From contig CP137684.1 in NCBI GenBank assembly GCA_037976565.1, positions 25,099,010 through 25,163,009 of the forward strand: 64,000 bases of DNA. The letters run 5' to 3'. Positions 22,640-34,913 of this stretch are shown here, in pieces (position 1 is the first letter of the stretch; every line of letters starts with the position of its first letter). The notes under the pieces are model-generated. The model searched no databases and was not told where the DNA came from. It worked only from the letters and a program-made list of their open reading frames with translations. A program made the translations under genes and the position numbers. This DNA comes from Mesocentrotus franciscanus. Taxonomy: Eukaryota > Echinodermata > Echinoidea > Camarodonta > Strongylocentrotidae.

Positions 22640-23520
22640 TTTAACGTTTGGAATGTTGAAGTTTTGTCATTTCAATATTGTGCCGACGCCTAAAACATTG
22701 GATAAACTTTCATAACATCGTATTTTTACTAAGAATAATATAAGGATTAGATCTAAGGGTGTATTTTTATAAACTATCAAATAAAAATATCCGGGGGGTA
22801 CCCATTTAAAAAACAAAACTGATTCACCTGTCATGAAATGAAATACTCACAATGATATTTTACAAGTAATTCTATGGTATAATGTACTCAAATTTTGAAG
22901 TATATTGCATTTCTTATCCCCTGGTACCATTTTCATTCTTGTTTAGTCCTAATTCATTTAAATAATTGCAGTTTTCCTAAAATTACTTTTTTTTTAATCC
23001 GGTGGAATTGTGACTAAGGCTATATCTTGGGCATTCTTGGCTCCTCTTCTCGCCGATGGTATCGATTTCACGAGATGTCTAGCTATTAAGCTCTTCGTGA
23101 AACGGTTTAGGAAGATCAGGGACATCTCCGTAGTTGGCGGATAAAGTTATGACTGTCTTGTCGTTGGTTTCGAGAAACGGGCCCCAGGTTGATGGAAGTC
23201 TAATTCTGACATAGTCTAGATCTACATCATGTTTTTTACAATACAACACTGGCGCCGCGCTGGCAGTGTGTATCATATTCATATACTATATGGGTCACCA
23301 CCTGCCCCCCCCCCCCAATTCATTCATCATTGGGCTTAATAAGTTAATGATTATAGATCTAGGTCTAGTCTAGTACTTCAGAGTTTAGGAAAGTCTAGAC
23401 CTTAAAGGTGTTGGAATATTTTATTTAGAAGAAATAAATATAAACTTTCCTTACATTTTAAATTAATTCAATGTTGTGAAATATGACTGATAAACTCTCC
23501 TTTCTTTTCATTTGTGTTTT
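22640..23520. other. upstream region of IMMP1L; no gene seen
   Basis: A minus-strand frame at 23079-23282 includes GGGGCCCGTTTCTCGAAA (complement at about 23167-23186), which looks like a common transposon terminus. The frame is therefore probably not a gene. A C-run occurs at about 23306-23317. Confidence 0.5.
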
Positions 23521-23559
23521 ATAGCCATCTAGTCCATCCATGACTCATGAGTGTTGAAG

Positions 23560-23673
23560 ATGACATCATTTTTCAACAAGTCTGCTAAGTTAGTTGGTCA
23601 AATAGTCAAGTATTCTGCTCTTTGTTACTGTGGAGCTTACTGTGTGTCAGAATACATCTTTGATTTTACATTG
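23560..23673 (+). CDS. IMMP1L: IMMP1L coding exon 1
   Basis: Encodes residues 1-38: MTSFFNKSAKLVG... then the hydrophobic SALCYCGAYCVSEYIF. Donor is TTG|GTAAGA; phase 0. The exon probably begins at 23525 after TTTTATAG, giving a 35-nt 5' leader with two short upstream ATGs. Confidence 0.93.
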
Positions 23674-26600
23674 GTAAGAAACTTATTTTTTTAACTTTTT
23701 TTCCTTCCCCTTTTAAGTTTCTGTTGTTGGAGGACACATAGAACGTGAGAATACAGCCAAAATGGTTCATATTGAGAGAAAATTAAGTGGAAAATTGTCC
23801 TCGATTATTTCTTCTTCTTGTAGATACTTAATATCCAATCAGGAAAAAAAGTCAAGTGATAGTGAAATAACTAGACTAGTTTGTCAGTATGGGATTTACA
23901 CAGATACAAACATGCATTATAACATATTATTCATCCAGTTTCTTTCAAATGTTTACTGACCTGTTTCTCCTGATTCTTTTGTTATCATACATTTCAACCT
24001 TTTTCCAGTCTAGATTTCCCTTGAAAGTGATATGCAAGCAAGGGTTCGGAAAGCTATTAAACGGGACAATTTGATGAAGACCCTGCTAACTATAACCAAG
24101 AAAACTTTATTGTTGCAACATTCACAGCCGAGATCATAGGGGCCTTAGAATGCCCCGGGCTATGCAGTTTCAAAATAGCCCAGGCTAGATAGGGTTAAAG
24201 CATTCATTATGGCCAGCAAATGAATACTTAACCAACACTTAAAGCCCCTCTTAAGTTTGATGGCAAACATGCACTTCAATTGTATAATGAAGTGAAAGAC
24301 GATGTCATTTAACACTGACTTCTGCAAGGACTTTCAGAATAAATGTGTTTGAAGACAAATATTGACGAAAGAATAACAATTTAGGTTTTCTGATTACAAC
24401 ACTAAACCCAAAACCCAAGTTTTGTATTCTCTCATCAATATTTGTCTTCAAACACATTTGTTTTGAAAATCCTTGCAGAGTTGAGTGTTATATGACATCC
24501 TCTTTCACATCATTACACAATTTAAGTGAAATTTTGCCATCAAATTTTCAAGCGAATTTGGGGCTCCCAACACTTTAATTTTTATAGGGGCTTTAACAAA
24601 TGATATGAAATGTTTATCTTGCAGTGCACGGGTCCATCTATGCTACCAACCATACAGGAAAGAGATATAGTCTTGACTGAACATATTACAACTAGGTTTC
24701 TATTCAACATCAAAAGGTATCGTACACATTGGGAAAAATAATGAAACAAATAATGCTTGTTCATTATGGATACATGTATGTATGCACGTATAGGGAGAAT
24801 AGTTGTTCAAATTGAAATTGAATGTTTATCATGTTCAGTATACTGTTTATTGATGATAAGGGAATCATAGAGGTTAGAAGATTGCAATAGGAAATATGTA
24901 TTCAAGAAATCACAAAGTTGCAAACATGTGGACGATCAAACACAATTGCAAAAATTCATCATGTTCTTATCCTTTCTAGATTTTCATGAAGACTAGGGGA
25001 GTGTTTCACAAAGACTAAGATGGACTTAAGTTGGATTTGAACTATGGCAGGCCATTCATGCCACCGGTTGCTCTCACCATTGGTCTCTCAAGGGACGTTA
25101 CTTATATTAAGACTTGGACTTGTACTACGGTATGCGATTTATGCCTTAAAAAGTCTTGAACCAGATGTAAAATTAGAGGGAAAAAACCTTAGAAATTATG
25201 ATCTACCGGTACAGATAAAATTTTTTCCTTCAATAATGAATTATCAAAAAATGTAAATTCTGTAGATTTGTGACTACGATTTGATTTGAGAAAGCAACGC
25301 CAATGGAATGGTTAGAGGAACCAGTGGCATGAACGGCCTGCCATAGTTCAAGTCCAACCCAAGTCGATCTTAGTATTTGTGAAACACTCCCCAGGTTAAT
25401 GTCAAGAGGGAATTCATTTAACCACATGTAGATAAATAAACCTCTTTGTTCTTTTCTTCAGGGGTGACATCGTGATCTGCAAGTCTCCTTCAGACCCGAA
25501 GCAGTTCTTATGTAAAAGAGTTTTAGGTCTAGAATGTGATCAAATACCGCAAGAAACATCATGGAAGTTTCTCAAGACCACCAAATATGTGAGTTTAAAA
25601 TACCAATTTCTGTCTAGAAATCACAAAGGTTACAGTACATGGCAAGAAACTTTCACAAATTCCCAAAATTTAACGTTGTGATACATTTCTTTTAGAGTAT
25701 GAATCCTTCTAGATATTGGATGATGCACGTCTGTGAAAGTAGATAGCAGGAGTATCTTATATGATTGAGTACAAGCTATGAGGGTGGAGCATGCTTCCAG
25801 ATGGAGTCAATTTTCCTTGCTCTAAATGTTCTGAGTAAAGAGGATTTTAGTTTTATCTATTGTTTGTATTCCTAATATAACAACATTTTAGTATTATTAA
25901 TAACAGTAGAACCTCATTATAAAGAGCTCTGACATAACAAGGTGATTTTGCTGGTCCCAGCTCTTTATATTCTTTTCTTTTGTGTTTTTTTACCCTGATA
26001 TAACAAGTCAAGATTCCTGATATAGGAAGTAATTTCCATGGTCCTAAGGACCTCGTTATAACAAGTTTCCATTGACTGTATTAGAAAGTGATTTTCTTGG
26101 TCCCAAGTACATGTAATATGTTTACATCTATTCTTTGTCTAATTTCTGTTTAGATTCCGCTTGGTCACGTATGGCTTCAAGGTGATAATCAGAACAACTC
26201 AACGGATTCCAGAACATTTGGACCTGTACCATTTGGTCTCATTAGAGGCAGAGCTTTCTTCAGGGTAAAGATAGCTTGTTGACATTATCATAACAATGAA
26301 TGAACTCATTTTCTACATTGAGTGATTTCAAGTTGGGTGTTTAGGGCTGGTGTTAGTGGTTAATAAACACTAACACCAGCCCTAAACACTGAAATGGAAA
26401 TCAGCTGGTGTTAAGGCTTTGACCTCTGAATATCGTCAACTTCCGGTAGCTAGTGTTATCGATTTTGCAAAATTGTTGTCTGCTGAAGCGACCTTTGTGG
26501 CTGGTGTTAATATTTTAAACATACAAATGTCCTATTCACTAACACTAGCCCCTAGGGATTATTAAGCAAATGTTGATTTCCATCGGTATCGGACTCTTAA

Positions 26601-27200
26601 TTTCATCAGCAAATTTTTAGCTCGATTTAAGAGCTCTTGACTGCTCAAAACACTAACACTAACACTAACACCCAACTGAAAATCACTCGGTGTCTCTACA
26701 TGCCCTCTTAGAATGTTTTGATAATTTTGTTCTGCAGATACATTTGTAGTACATGTACTTACTAGTACAGTCAAACCTGCTTTAGTGACCACCTGTCTAC
26801 AAAGACCACATTTTTTGTTTCCCTTGAAAATGGTTTCTCATTGAAACATGGACTAAAGGAACCTGTCTCCAAAGACCACTTTTGTGTTTCCATTGGGCGG
26901 TCGCTATAGACAGGTTCGACACTTTGACTGTATCATCGAAACCATTATCATGATCCTTTCTACCTCTATCACCATCATCTTTGGTTATTATTGTGTTATA
27001 TGATTTATAGTCCCAATCTGATTTTGTATTCATACAAAATCAGATTGGGCACTGGGATGGGGGAGGTCATCATGCCAAATGAATAAGAAAGTCTTACAAT
27101 CATGAATGAATAAATGTTTAGAAGGGAATGTTTTACGTCATGTTATCTTTCTCGTTTCTAGGTATGGCCATTGAGTAGTATGGGTTGGTTGGACAGATGA
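23560..27200 (+). CDS. IMMP1L: mitochondrial inner membrane protease subunit 1 (five coding exons)
   Basis: Catalytic subunit of the inner membrane peptidase, which removes sorting signals from intermembrane-space proteins and acts with IMMP2L. Exons 23560-23673, 24625-24716, 25462-25588, 26154-26264 and 27162-27200 join in phase to 160 residues (human is 166). All introns are GT-AG. An N-terminal hydrophobic segment at about residues 19-38 would anchor it. The SGPSM-type motif is CTGPSMLPT with the nucleophile Ser43. The general base is Lys87 in CKRVLGLECD. GDIVICKSPSDPK precedes it and the GDNQNNSTDSR box lies at 121-131. The C-terminus is VWPLSSMGWLDR. The third of three ATGs in the first exon (GAAGATGACATC) is chosen because only it reads through. 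An AG acceptor at 23523-23524 suggests a 5' untranslated exon upstream. No defects seen. Confidence 0.96.
24239..24596. mobile_element. MITE-B copy 1, in IMMP1L intron 1
   Basis: Termini are TTAAAGCCCCTC and GGGGCTTTAA. The arms pair over most of their length: TGTGTTTGAAGACAAATATTGA against TCAATATTTGTCTTCAAACA, and TGACATCCTCTTTCAC against GTGAAAGACGATGTCA. A second copy is at 42371-42696. It ends only 28 bp before the start of exon 2. Confidence 0.9.
24625..24716 (+). CDS. IMMP1L: IMMP1L coding exon 2 (nucleophile serine)
   Basis: Encodes CTGPSMLPTIQERDIVLTEH and on to NIK, with the catalytic Ser43 codon near its start. Acceptor TTTATCTTGCAG, donor AAAAG|GTATCG. It ends two bases into the Arg69 codon. 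Confidence 0.95.
24996..25392 (+). mobile_element. MITE-A copy, in IMMP1L intron 2
   Basis: The terminal inverted repeat is about 70 bp: GGGGAGTGTTTCACAAAGAC...GGCAGGCCATTCATGCCAC at the left and its complement ending GTGAAACACTCCCC at the right. The interior is AT-rich and non-coding. Related to 7785, 48361-48672 and 57922-58213. Confidence 0.93.
25462..25588 (+). CDS. IMMP1L: IMMP1L coding exon 3 (general-base lysine)
   Basis: Encodes GDIVICKSPSDPKQFLCKRV and LGLECDQIPQETSWKFLKTT, then KY. Lys87 is in CKRV. Acceptor TTTTCTTCAG, donor AAATAT|GTGAGT, ending in phase 0. Confidence 0.95.
25904..26078. mobile_element. Tc1/mariner-like MITE in IMMP1L intron 3
   Basis: CAGTAGAACCTCATTATAA at the left pairs imperfectly with CCTCGTTATAAC...TTGACTG at the right, followed by TA. 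The left flank is TAA where TA would be expected. Transposase is absent. Confidence 0.7.
26154..26264 (+). CDS. IMMP1L: IMMP1L coding exon 4
   Basis: Encodes IPLGHVWLQGDNQNNSTDSR then TFGPVPFGLIRGRAFFR, the conserved GDN and STDSR signal-peptidase box. Acceptor TTTCTGTTTAG, donor TTCAGG|GTAAAG, phase 0 at both ends. Confidence 0.95.
26320..26688. mobile_element. 369-bp inverted-repeat element with internal hairpin, in IMMP1L intron 4
   Basis: Outer terminal repeat GAGTGATTTCAAGTTGGGTG against the complement of CACCCAACTGAAAATCACTC. Just inside the left end is a perfect 22-bp hairpin (26337-26358 and 26368-26389, nine-base loop) built on TTAGGGCTGGTGTTAGTG. Copies of CTGGTGTTA and its complement recur through the interior. 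Confidence 0.88.
26768..26930. mobile_element. Tc1/mariner-like MITE in IMMP1L intron 4
   Basis: Flanked by TA at 26766-26767 and 26931-26932. Termini are CAGTCAAACCTGCTTTAGTG and CAGGTTCGACACTTTGACTG. The subterminal ACCTGTCTACAAAGACCAC recurs inverted. A shorter relative is at 54342-54427. Confidence 0.88.
27162..27200 (+). CDS. IMMP1L: IMMP1L coding exon 5 (terminal)
   Basis: Encodes VWPLSSMGWLDR followed by TGA at 27198-27200. Acceptor CTCGTTTCTAG. The 3' UTR follows; I could not choose its polyadenylation site. Confidence 0.92.
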   Translation, partial: VWPLSSMGWLDR

Positions 27201-28471
27201 TGACACGCCCCTCACCTATAGGACCACAGTGACATATTTGTACACCCTGTATCGTAATCTGATCATTACACTCACTCCACGTATGGGCTGCAATCATCAT
27301 GACATCATTCTTGCTGAATAGAGTCTAATGTGAGAATGAGAGAATTCTTGCAGAGTGGAATCTAATGCAATGGTCCCTCTCTGAATGGACTTAGTGACAA
27401 GCCTCATCCATGCAGCTCACTGAATAGTGTAGGCATGGCATGTTCATCGCAGGATGGAATATTGTTTTCGTACTGGACAGCTTCTTGTGAAGAAAGATAC
27501 AGGACCACGCATGAACCTATCTGGTACATCAACACTCTTAATTGGTAGCGATGGTGATTCTTTAATATCAAAATGTTACTATAGGGTGGATTAACAGCGC
27601 TCTCACTGGCAAGCCGGAACGGGGCAATTTTTCAGCTCGCGGTCGACATCTTTCAATCAGTGTAGCCCAGCAAAATGCTAGTACATGTACCTATTGAAAT
27701 TACCAAAGTGGACCGAACTGTGTAAATTCATTCGATGAGATTGGTTGTTCTGATATCAGTGCACATTTATATATTGAATTTGGATGTCAAAGCCCACCCA
27801 CCAAATGACTGATATAACCATATTGTTGTCGATGGAGGTTAATCAACCACTATTTTTACATACATTGTTGGTCAGTTATTGTCAAAAAGTGGCCAAAATG
27901 ACCAAATGTTATGAGTAGGGTCAATAAGACTGATATTTTTTAAATTGGCGCAAATTTTTACCCCAGATAAGGTATTCAAACGTTTCCCGCCAAAATTGGG
28001 CTGAAATGCCCTTATCTCCTTCAGTAATGAATATACAACTAAGCCACAGCTGATTTTTTTTATTAATTTTTTTACTTTTTTCCCACGATGCATCGCATGA
28101 ATCGACTAAAAGCTGGTTTCGGTAGACAGTGCTTTGGATTGTGAATCCACCATAATATAACAGAGAGAACAACGAAATGTATGATTACATGTATTTGATT
28201 ATTTGTTGATTTGATTTGGTGAATGCATGTAGGTCCAGAGTCATTATTAAAGCAAAACATATTTTTGTATTCGTGAAGGTCAAGCATTTGTTGGAAGTAT
28301 TTTTTTCTCAGTGCTCTCGATGGCAAAGATCAAATTGGTAATTAATTTTGTCCAACAGGCCTGAAAAGGTACTGGGGAAAAATTGCAAAAGAAAAGGACA
28401 ATAGACTGCAGCCCGACACATTGAATATTCAAGCTGAATGACCCATTTCCTCAAAGAAAATATTATAACCA

Positions 28472-28585
28472 GGGCCCCCATCTTACAAAGAGTTGATATC
28501 AATTGCAACTATGTACATAAGAGATGGGAGACTGCAAACTTGTGATTGATTTGGATCAATCGTAACTCTTTGTAAGACGGGGCCC
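28472..28585. mobile_element. MITE-C copy 1
   Basis: About 114 bp with inverted ends GGGCCCCCATCTTACAAAGAG and CTCTTTGTAAGACGGGGCCC. The interior (ATATCAATTGCAACTATGTA, GACTGCAAACTTGTGATTGA) is shared with 52767-52924. Confidence 0.9.
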
Positions 28586-30195
28586 AGGTCTGAATTATGA
28601 AGACTATAACCACTTTCATCATATTCTTTGCCTCACAGACTGTGATGTGGTAGTGAGAGGGGATATAGTCTACATCATCCAGACTTAGATTAACTTCTAT
28701 CCATTAAAAAGAAATGTAATTACAAAGGTTTGTGGTCTGGAATTCAGACTATCATGTGGTATAAAAAAGATGACACTCCAATTAAATACAAGAATGAAAT
28801 TCAGATAAAGAATAACTTAAGTTTGTTTTATTTGGTTATCTTTCTTTTTTTTTTTTCATTTTCTATTTTCAGTTGTGGTACATACAGGAATAGATAATAC
28901 ACAATCATATATCTTCACAATTTTATTCTCTGTAGCTGTACAACAATCACATTAATATGAAAATGATTTTTGTTTGCATTATACATTTAATTTACATGGA
29001 AATCTCTCCTACATCAATTTTCCATCATTTCTTGTCATGAAGACCTTGTTAGCATGGACCCTTATTCCATTAAATGACCCGGTGACCTCTATCAAGAAAA
29101 TGAAACTAATTGACAAATATTTATCTATGATGATTACAAAGGCTTTGAAATAAACTGCATTGCAATGTATCATAAATATGTAGCCACTGTTATTTCATAA
29201 AAGGATTACTAGCCTTGTCTAAAATGATAGTAGTGCAGAGCGTGCAGAGCATACAGAGGTAATGTTTCAAACAAGAGAAGCATTGAGGAGCACATGTACA
29301 TCTAGTACATACAGGAAGGTGCCACAAAGAAATCGAACAAAGCCAATTTACTTCAATCCATGGCTTATATTAATCAATGTTATACTGGTCGTCATGGTAA
29401 CTGATGATTATCTTCTCTCATTTTTGCATTCATACAAATATTATGTTTTGTCAAATTTTTGTTATGGGCTGAAGCCGATTTAAAAAGAACAAAACTAATA
29501 ATGAAGTGAAGATTCTGTGCATTCATTCTTTGAAATAATCCAGTTAACAATACAAAATGGCTGCCTTTTAAGACACACTCAACATAACAGTACCACAGTA
29601 CAGTCTGTAGTAGTAGTACACAAATGCCCTTATTCAATTAAAATCTAAACTCTCCGCTGGGTTTAAACTTTTGTCCACAATCAGGTTTAACAGAGAAAGT
29701 TAGCCCGAGGTGTAAGTTTTCTTGTGGTTACAATGTGATCTTAGACCCAGGCCCAGGGTGATATTTTTAATAGGGACCATATCATTTCCTTGTCTGTTCA
29801 TTTCATTTGATGAATAATAATCTATCATCTTTGAGCTAACAACTTTCTTTATAAAAGAAATAATCCACCTGTTGCCTCTAGAGCTAGATCCTCCTTCAAT
29901 CACTTGTTGCAATGATGGCAACATTGTTCATCTGTCACGATCTTAAACGGAAGAAACAGAACTAACTTTTGGGTTGTTACTTGATAATGCTCCATGAAGC
30001 AGAAAACAATACAAACAAAAGCACATCAATCTTCTGTCATGCAAATAAAATCACAAAAAGAATTTACAGAATTAAACAAAATAGATTAAAGTATAAAATC
30101 AAACAAAACAATTAAATGACTGACATTACAATTTGTATGGAAATAAAAGAAAAATACATGTATGTCATCCCCACCCCATTATGACGTTCAATTTG

Positions 30196-30299
30196 AGAGA
30201 AGAATAGAAAGAGGGAGAGAGAGGGAGAAAGGAAGAAAGGGGGAGAGAAAGAGAGAGGGAGAGAGAAAAAAAAAGGAAGGAAGAAAGAGAGGGAGAGAG
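30196..30299 (+). repeat. purine-only GA tract of about 100 bp
   Basis: Almost uninterrupted A/G (GAAAGAGGGAGAGAGAGGG and so on). Such homopurine tracts can form triplex (H-)DNA. A similar but shorter tract lies at 33319-33350. Confidence 0.85.
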
Positions 30300-32150
30300 C
30301 TCTGGTTATGTGCAAGGCATGACCATTCAATATGAGAATCAAATACATGTACAGAATAGTAAACATGGAGCATATCTTCAGTTACAAAGGATTTTAGAAA
30401 TAATAAATCTATCAATTTGCAAAGATCCCTTTCTAAAATACAGGATGGTACTGGTCCAAGACTCGACCCTTAATATCATAATCTACAATTCTGGTAAAGA
30501 GAATCAAATGGAACTTCAACTTAATGTTCAGAAATATATTTGCCAAACAATTTGGTAGAAACTATTTAATACAAAAGGAGCTGAGTGATGAACCAATAAA
30601 GAGATAGTTGTGCTGAACCAATACATCTTTCCTTGAGTTGTGCTTTTAACCTGCTTTTCAAACTTTCTCTCAAACAGCAATTCCTTTACCAGAACAGAGG
30701 TTAGGTTTAATGCAACTCTATTATATTGTATGTACTCAATATTTCACTTCATCTTTATATTTGCATAGACAAGAATATCCTTCACATAGACTTACTCTAC
30801 ATAGACAAATAGAAAAGGTACATGTAAAATGGATGAGACCACATATCTTAATGAGGATCGCCAATAATTCCTCATTTTCATTTATTTACTAAAAGCTAGA
30901 TTTGGATACACTGTACATCATTTACATATCTTAATATGTTGTATCACCTATTTAATATATCATTCTATTTACACAAATGGAGAATAGTTCATGCTCTTGA
31001 TCTCTCATCTATATTCAAGAGTAGAGGTTCCACTGAGTTGTGAGTAAATGCTAAGGTTGGAATGAAATGGATTTCATTTAATTAAAAAGATCAACAGATA
31101 CTGTATGACATAAGTTAACAGGTCACATTATAAGTTAACAGGTCACATTATATGTTCACCACAAACAATGGCTGAATCATCTTAGGATAAATCTTTTAAA
31201 TAGCTGCAGGCCCATTACGTTAGCGTCCCTTCCACAGTGAGCCATTATACAGTAGAATGATACTTATGCTATAAATCATTATCAATAAACATTGGACCTA
31301 TACTTGGTTTGTAAGGGACTAGCATGAACAACTCTTCATATGATTTACTAACATGTACCATTGGTGGGCATTTAATCAATGCATTTAGTGAAGATCTCAA
31401 CACAGACAATATCATTTAAAACAAAAATAACATGAAGAAATAACAATATAAATAAACATTTGAGCAGAGGTAGTTTTAAATAAACTTATATTTGACACAC
31501 AAGACACAAATGTGTGACAGTGAAGAGGAAAAATCTTTATTAATCCATGAAAAGAAGTACATTTTTGTATTTCTAAATTCCTATTTATTTGCCTCATGAT
31601 ATCTTTCAGCTACAGGACAAAATGGTCTTAAAACATGTGTAACCTAAAACTCTGTTTTTTTCTTCACGTAACCTAAACTCTTTCTTTTATGTAAACTAAA
31701 CTCTTTCTTTCACAGTTACATCTATATTTATAAATATATAAATAAGCAATAAAAATGCAATTATTTATAAACTGGTATAATGTTTACTTTTTTGCTACAT
31801 TCGACACTAAATTTGGCTGATAAAGCTGGGTTACAAAGAGAACATACAAACATGAACAGAGTAATATGCCTACTGACTAAACTCTAAACCTTGGCAGGCT
31901 ACTGACTTGAGATTTGATTTACACTAGACAGGTACAGAGTGTATTTCTGGTGTGGAATGTAGTTGCTCTAAACACAACAAATGAAAAAAACAATTCTTTG
32001 GATCTGGGTACAATGACTGAAGCCCTCAAAACACTGAACACCCCAGTCATACCGACGACGATAGACAGAACAAAGATTTACATCACCTTGAATTGCAAAA
32101 CATCGGTCGGTCTGGAATCCATGTGGAGTAGTTTAAGTGGCGAGATTGCG

Positions 32151-32370
32151 GTATAATAGGAAAGTTTCATTATGTAATGCATATACCGTATGGGGTATAA
32201 TAGGAAAGTTTCATTATGTAATGCATATACCGTATGGGGTATAATAGGAAAGTTTCATTATGTAATGCATATACCGTATGGGGTATAATAGGAAAGTTTC
32301 ATTATGTAATGCATATACCGTATGGGGTATAATAGGAAAGTTTCATTATGTAATGCATATACCGTATGAT
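32151..32370 (+). repeat. 44-bp tandem repeat, five identical copies
   Basis: The unit starts GTATAATAGGAAAGTTTCAT and ends in ACCGTATGGG. Starts are at 32151, 32195, 32239, 32283 and 32327. I found no base differences between copies until the end of the fifth, so the expansion is recent or maintained by gene conversion. Confidence 0.95.
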
Positions 32371-32387
32371 TTTTTTTCAGTTTGTTA

Positions 32388-32460
32388 ATAACAGAACAGC
32401 GCTTTCTATGCGCCATATAAATGTTACTACATGTACATGTACATGTATTATTATCATTAT
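32388..32460 (+). repeat. SINE-like 3' tail
   Basis: CAGCGCTTTCTATGCGCCATATAAATG followed by ACATGTACATGT and ATTATTATCATTATTATG resembles the 3' end of tRNA-derived SINEs in marine animals. No tRNA-like head is present. Confidence 0.4.
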
Positions 32461-34592
32461 TATGATAAGTGTGTTGTTACAAATTGTTTTTGTCAACTGT
32501 TAAGAATAATTGTATTTCAATAGTCAAAATGCACATTGCATACATTCCATGTTGTTAGGTAGATAAAGCCATGCTTGTCTGACCTAGCAACAACTAATGT
32601 ATGCAATTTGCATTCCAACTAGCTAGTTATAATATTATATAACAGGTGGATGTTAAAGCTCTTTTCAAGGTAAATAGTCTAACAGAGTTAACGTTTCAAT
32701 CTATGATCATGGGTGAGGATCAAGATATCTTAGATTTTGTTTCAAGAGGAGAAAATGACTCTCATTCCAGGCACTGATTAGGTTTTCCTTCTCATTTTGT
32801 AAGAGCTTGAAAATGTAATACTATTGTTTACTTTTCAAATGATATAAAACAGAACCCAATCAATGTTTCTACTGCATGCAGGTACAGAAAGGAATTACTC
32901 CAAGTCTCACAGAAGACCAACTGGAATTATGTAAAAGAAGAAGAAGAAGAAGAAACTATTTGGACTAGAAGGGATGCATCATCACTCAGTAGGGTTTGTC
33001 AAGATGTCATCAGACCGCGCCCATTCCAATCTAATGTCAATGGCTAAATAATGGCTAGGATGAGCTGCAGTTGAAGTAAACATGAAGTATAACATTAAGG
33101 TCCTGAACTTTGACCTATGACCTGGCCAGTGTCAAAGGTCAGCTGATGTTAGGATGGCTTGGTCCCTGTTTCCATGGTGATACATTCTGTTGAAGTAACA
33201 TAAATATAAAATATAAGTTGGAGATGATTGGTGCACATATTCATCAATTTCTTCTCTGCATTATTTTGTACCAGCATACATGTGCACATGTATTTCTTTC
33301 AAGTTGTATTTAAAGGTGAGATGGAGAGAACGAGGGAGAGAGAGAGAGAATGTCCCTGCAACCTAAATTTTGTTATTTTCATTTCAAAACAATCTTGGAT
33401 TTTCAATGGAAATATACAAATTCATTTTTTGTTAAGGGTCTTCAACTAATTAATCTTTTGCAGAAAATGTGCAAGTATTGGGTAGGGGAAAAAATGTACA
33501 CTGTAGCTGGTGCCTTAGAACACATGATAAAATGAATACAGAACTGATCATTAATTACTGGATTAAACAGGACAGCTACATAATGTAATCACATGCAAAC
33601 AACAAGCATTTAAATAAATTAAGGGTAAAACAAATAAATAAATAAATGATCAAAGCAGGGATAAACAGATGCATTTTTTGTTTCATGTTTGAAGCCAAGG
33701 GATATATATTAACATGTATAACATTGTATGTTGACTTGCACACTCATATTACCTGATAATGTTATTAACAATTAGTTTGTGAATGGCAAGAAGTACAAGA
33801 ATTGCCATATTGAGAATTAGTAATTGCCTTACAGAAATAGTTAATAACCTCATGCTATCTGACATACCCATATATATCGGGAGTTTTGGTAATAATGAAC
33901 CCCCACCCCTTCTTCCGCTATAAAAAGAATGAGACCAAAAATTGGAAAATAGCATGGATTTGGGTTCTCACACTGCTACCCCATTGTGATATCATACACT
34001 GCATATGAAAATATATGGGGTAAAAACTCTGTTTAAAGTGATCTAAATTGGCTGCTTATAATTCTTCATTAAAATGAATCATTTAGGTGTAGTTATAAAG
34101 TCAATCTGATAAATTGCTTTCAGGGACAAAATTAGACCAATTCAAAGAACACAATCAATGAGTAAAGATTGATTTTGTTAAAGATCAAAAGTGTTACACT
34201 TAATGCCCCAAAAGACAAAGAAGACTTTTAGACCCGCCTAAAATATATTTTGAAATCTTAAGGGTCGATTATTCCACGAAAAGTTGAGTTCAAAGTTCCT
34301 AAATTCAAAATGGTGTTTTCTTAAATATTTTTTCCATACACCATTGTATTCAATTTTTTCTTTGTGGCCTTCAAATGGAAACAGTCCCTCTATCGCAACC
34401 CACAGCCTGCCAGAAGCTTGCTTGACATAGCTAAAAATAATGTTTTTTTAATATTTCAAATAACAGGTGAGGTAATCATTAATACAATTAATTTAAATAA
34501 AATAATGAAATGGGTCAATGGAACTCCCACCCTCTCTGAATGAAGTGTAAGTTAAGTACTGTACAATGTATGTGATTAATGAGACACACCTG

Positions 34593-34913
34593 TCAACATG
34601 AGTATGTTTTAAGATTTGTTGTATTGCTAGATGCACTCCCAGGTGCTACTACCGCCCCTCCTCCACCAGCCCCGCCCCTCTGAAGGGGTGGAGAGGTAGG
34701 TAGAACAGGTACACCATGGACCACTGCCCCTCTCTGATTGGTATACATCATAGTACGTTGTGTTGGAGAGCCTGGGGAAGGACCATACGCCTCCATACGT
34801 TCACCAGCTGTCAGGTCTAATGGTAACTTGTCCTTTGTATGATGAGCTGCTGCTTCTTTATTCTTGAACATACGTCTCCATGATGGACCACGTCTAAACT
34901 TCCCTAGCTCTCC
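34593..34913 (-). CDS. PPFIA: liprin-alpha last coding exon
   Basis: Encodes [20 protein letters not shown], a Gly/Pro-rich stretch, and the ending TTNLKTYSC before TGA at 34593-34595. FRRGPSWRR matches vertebrate FRRAPSWRK, and the TYSC terminus is the conserved ligand for GRIP-type PDZ domains. The acceptor is GTTTATCTGACAG. It is phase 0 and joins directly to SAM3. Confidence 0.95.
   Translation of the reverse strand, partial: GELGKFRRGPSWRRMFKNKEAAAHHTKDKLPLDLTAGERMEAYGPSPGSPTQRTMMYTNQRGAVVHGVPVLPTSPPLQRGGAGGGGAVVAPGSASSNTTNLKTYSC

Larger units (their letters stand above)
27201..34592. other. convergent intergenic region and both 3' UTRs
   Basis: IMMP1L (+) and liprin-alpha (-) end toward each other here. 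I saw no supportable gene in 7.4 kb; all reading frames are short and unlike known families. Candidate poly(A) signals exist on both strands (AATAAA near 29147 on plus, TTTATT near 31526 and 31581 for minus) but none can be assigned. A MITE, a purine tract and a 44-bp repeat within it are listed separately. Confidence 0.6.

Noticed and set aside
23079..23282. 67-codon minus-strand frame with protein-like composition, a candidate divergent gene next to IMMP1L
   Set aside because: It contains a GGGGCCCGTTTCTCGAAA transposon-type terminus, has no partner exon and resembles no family I know.
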